Positions 62,992 through 64,000 of a stretch of DNA of 64,000 nucleotides are shown piece after piece (the stretch's first letter is position 1; every line of letters begins with the position of its first letter). This DNA is from Jiangella alkaliphila. Lineage in GTDB: Bacteria > Actinomycetota > Actinomycetes > Jiangellales > Jiangellaceae. The position numbers and the translations under genes are program-made. Where the stretch lies: NCBI RefSeq assembly GCF_900105925.1, contig NZ_LT629791.1, forward strand, positions 2,143,278 to 2,207,277, written 5' to 3'. The notes under the pieces were generated by a model. The model worked only from the letters and a program-made list of their open reading frames with translations, had not been told where the DNA came from and did not search any database.

Positions 62992-64000
62992 ATGGATTTC
63001 GGTGAGATCAGGGTCAACAATGCCCGGCTGCACAACCTGAAGAACGTCACCGTCGGCATCCCGCGCCACCGGCTGGTCGTGCTGACCGGCCGGTCCGGCT
63101 CCGGCAAGTCCACTCTGGCCTTCGACCTGCTGCACCGCGAGGGCCAGCGTCAGTACATGGAGTCGCTGGGGCTGGTCACCGCGTGGGTGAGCAAGGCGCC
63201 GGTCGACTCCATCACCGGCCTGTCGCCGTCCATCAGCATCGACCAGCACCTGACCAACCGCAGCCCGCGGTCCACCGTCGGCACCGCCACCGAGGTGTTC
63301 ACCTACCTGCGGCTGCTGTGGGCCCGCGTCGGCCACCGTCCCTGCCCGTCCTGCGGCTCGCTGCTGCCGCCCAGCTACCAGGCCGGCGACGACGACCCGT
63401 GGGACGACGAGTCCGGCGAGCCGCGCGACGCCGAGACGGTCGGCTGCGCGCACTGCGGCGCCGAGGTCCCCGACCTCGTCATGGGCGACTTCTCCTTCAA
63501 CAAGCCGTCCGGCGCCTGCCCGACGTGCACCGGCCTGGGTGTGGTCATGCGGCCCGACACCGCCCGGCTGATCGACGACGGCGTCAGCGTCGCCGAGGGC
63601 GCGGTGCTGGGCTGGCACCCGGTGACGACCGACCGCAACATCCAGGTGCTGCAGGCCGCCGGACGGCACTACGGGTTCGAGTTCGACGCGTACGCGCCGG
63701 TCCGCGAGCTCGACGACGTCCAGCGCGACCTGCTGCTGCACGGCGTCGAGAGCCCGGAGTTCCAGCGCCACGTCACCGTCGCCGCGCCGCCGCGCACCGT
63801 CGCCGCCGGCCGGTTCGAGGGCGTCGCGACCGGCGTGCTGCGCCGCTACGCCGACCGCATCGAGGACGCCGGCTACCGCGAGAAGACCGAGCGGCTGCTG
63901 CGCCAGGAGACCTGCCCCGGTTGCGACGGCACCCGGCTGCGCCCGGAGAGCCGCCGGGTCACCGTCGCCGGGCTGACCGTCGTCGACGCCGCCAGGCTGC
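62992..64000 (+). CDS. UvrA-like ABC ATPase, partial (runs off right edge)
   Basis: An open frame of 336 codons continues past the window. It starts MDFGEIRVNNARLHNLKNVTVGIPR with Walker A LTGRSGSGKSTLAFDLLH, then LSPSISIDQHL and zinc-binding CPSCG and CAHCG pairs, and CPTCTGLG followed by CPGCDGTRL. This is the UvrA fold, but the start and the nearby double-MerR regulator fit the short, drug-resistance-type UvrA-like proteins (DrrC/TioU class) rather than the housekeeping repair protein. It probably protects DNA from an intercalating or adduct-forming agent. Confidence 0.85.
   Translation, partial: MDFGEIRVNNARLHNLKNVTVGIPRHRLVVLTGRSGSGKSTLAFDLLHREGQRQYMESLGLVTAWVSKAPVDSITGLSPSISIDQHLTNRSPRSTVGTATEVFTYLRLLWARVGHRPCPSCGSLLPPSYQAGDDDPWDDESGEPRDAETVGCAHCGAEVPDLVMGDFSFNKPSGACPTCTGLGVVMRPDTARLIDDGVSVAEGAVLGWHPVTTDRNIQVLQAAGRHYGFEFDAYAPVRELDDVQRDLLLHGVESPEFQRHVTVAAPPRTVAAGRFEGVATGVLRRYADRIEDAGYREKTERLLRQETCPGCDGTRLRPESRRVTVAGLTVVDAARL

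Overview
The window is chromosomal DNA from a high-GC actinobacterium. Supporting evidence: strong GC third-position bias, many GTG starts, a leaderless promoter, an actinobacterial-type LexA box, an F420-type luciferase-like oxidoreductase, ECF41-like sigma factors, a stand-alone LigD polymerase domain, and the divergent protein-mannosyltransferase/rsmI pair familiar from mycobacteria. I cannot fix the genus from sequence alone.

Bases 1-9911 form a lower-GC defence island. At the left edge a DUF262 (GmrSD-type) gene runs off the window on the minus strand. An intact IS5-family element sits in the divergent control region. A tightly overlapping plus-strand operon (2720-9780) follows. It encodes a large protein with RpoA-CTD-like, sigma-region-4-like and HARE-like helix-turn-helix segments, a PLD-nuclease/SF2 helicase, a 54-residue protein, a DndD-like SMC ATPase and a small protein resembling a Dnd-associated family. 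No dndA/B/C/E modification genes are visible. This orphan, phosphorothioation-restriction-like operon is the best candidate for an unusual system here.

10-22 kb holds a tandem amidase whose second half has lost its catalytic residues, a Nudix hydrolase, an HD phosphohydrolase, an AAA/DUF4143 ATPase preceded by three exactly 33-bp-phased repeats, a secreted RCC1-repeat protein, and a SWIM/SNF2 helicase followed by a PD-(D/E)XK-like protein. 22-36 kb is a second accessory stretch: small hypothetical genes, a frameshifted polymorphic toxin with an RNase A-like C-terminus and its putative immunity gene, a complete type II Wadjet cassette (jetD-jetC-jetB-jetA on the minus strand), and a quinone oxidoreductase. 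Upstream of the last lies a tandem, probably structured repeat and a 50-residue membrane peptide.

36-50 kb is metabolic and regulatory: an F420-type oxidoreductase, three ECF sigma factors with SnoaL-like C-terminal domains within about 6 kb, a LexA-box-controlled gene of unknown function, a frameshifted FAD monooxygenase, secreted GDPD and beta-helix proteins, two MFS transporters and an ArsR/SRPBCC pair with a leaderless, operator-bearing promoter. 50-64 kb is core-like: an yybP-ykoY-type manganese riboswitch before a GDT1-family transporter, pmt/rsmI, a BlaI/M56 regulatory pair divergent from cydAB with two BlaI boxes between them, a CPA1 antiporter, a PRC-barrel protein, LigD-Pol, and a double-MerR regulator divergent from a UvrA-like ABC ATPase that runs off the right edge.

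Five apparent frameshifts in four otherwise well-preserved genes suggest residual indel errors in the assembly as much as real pseudogenes.
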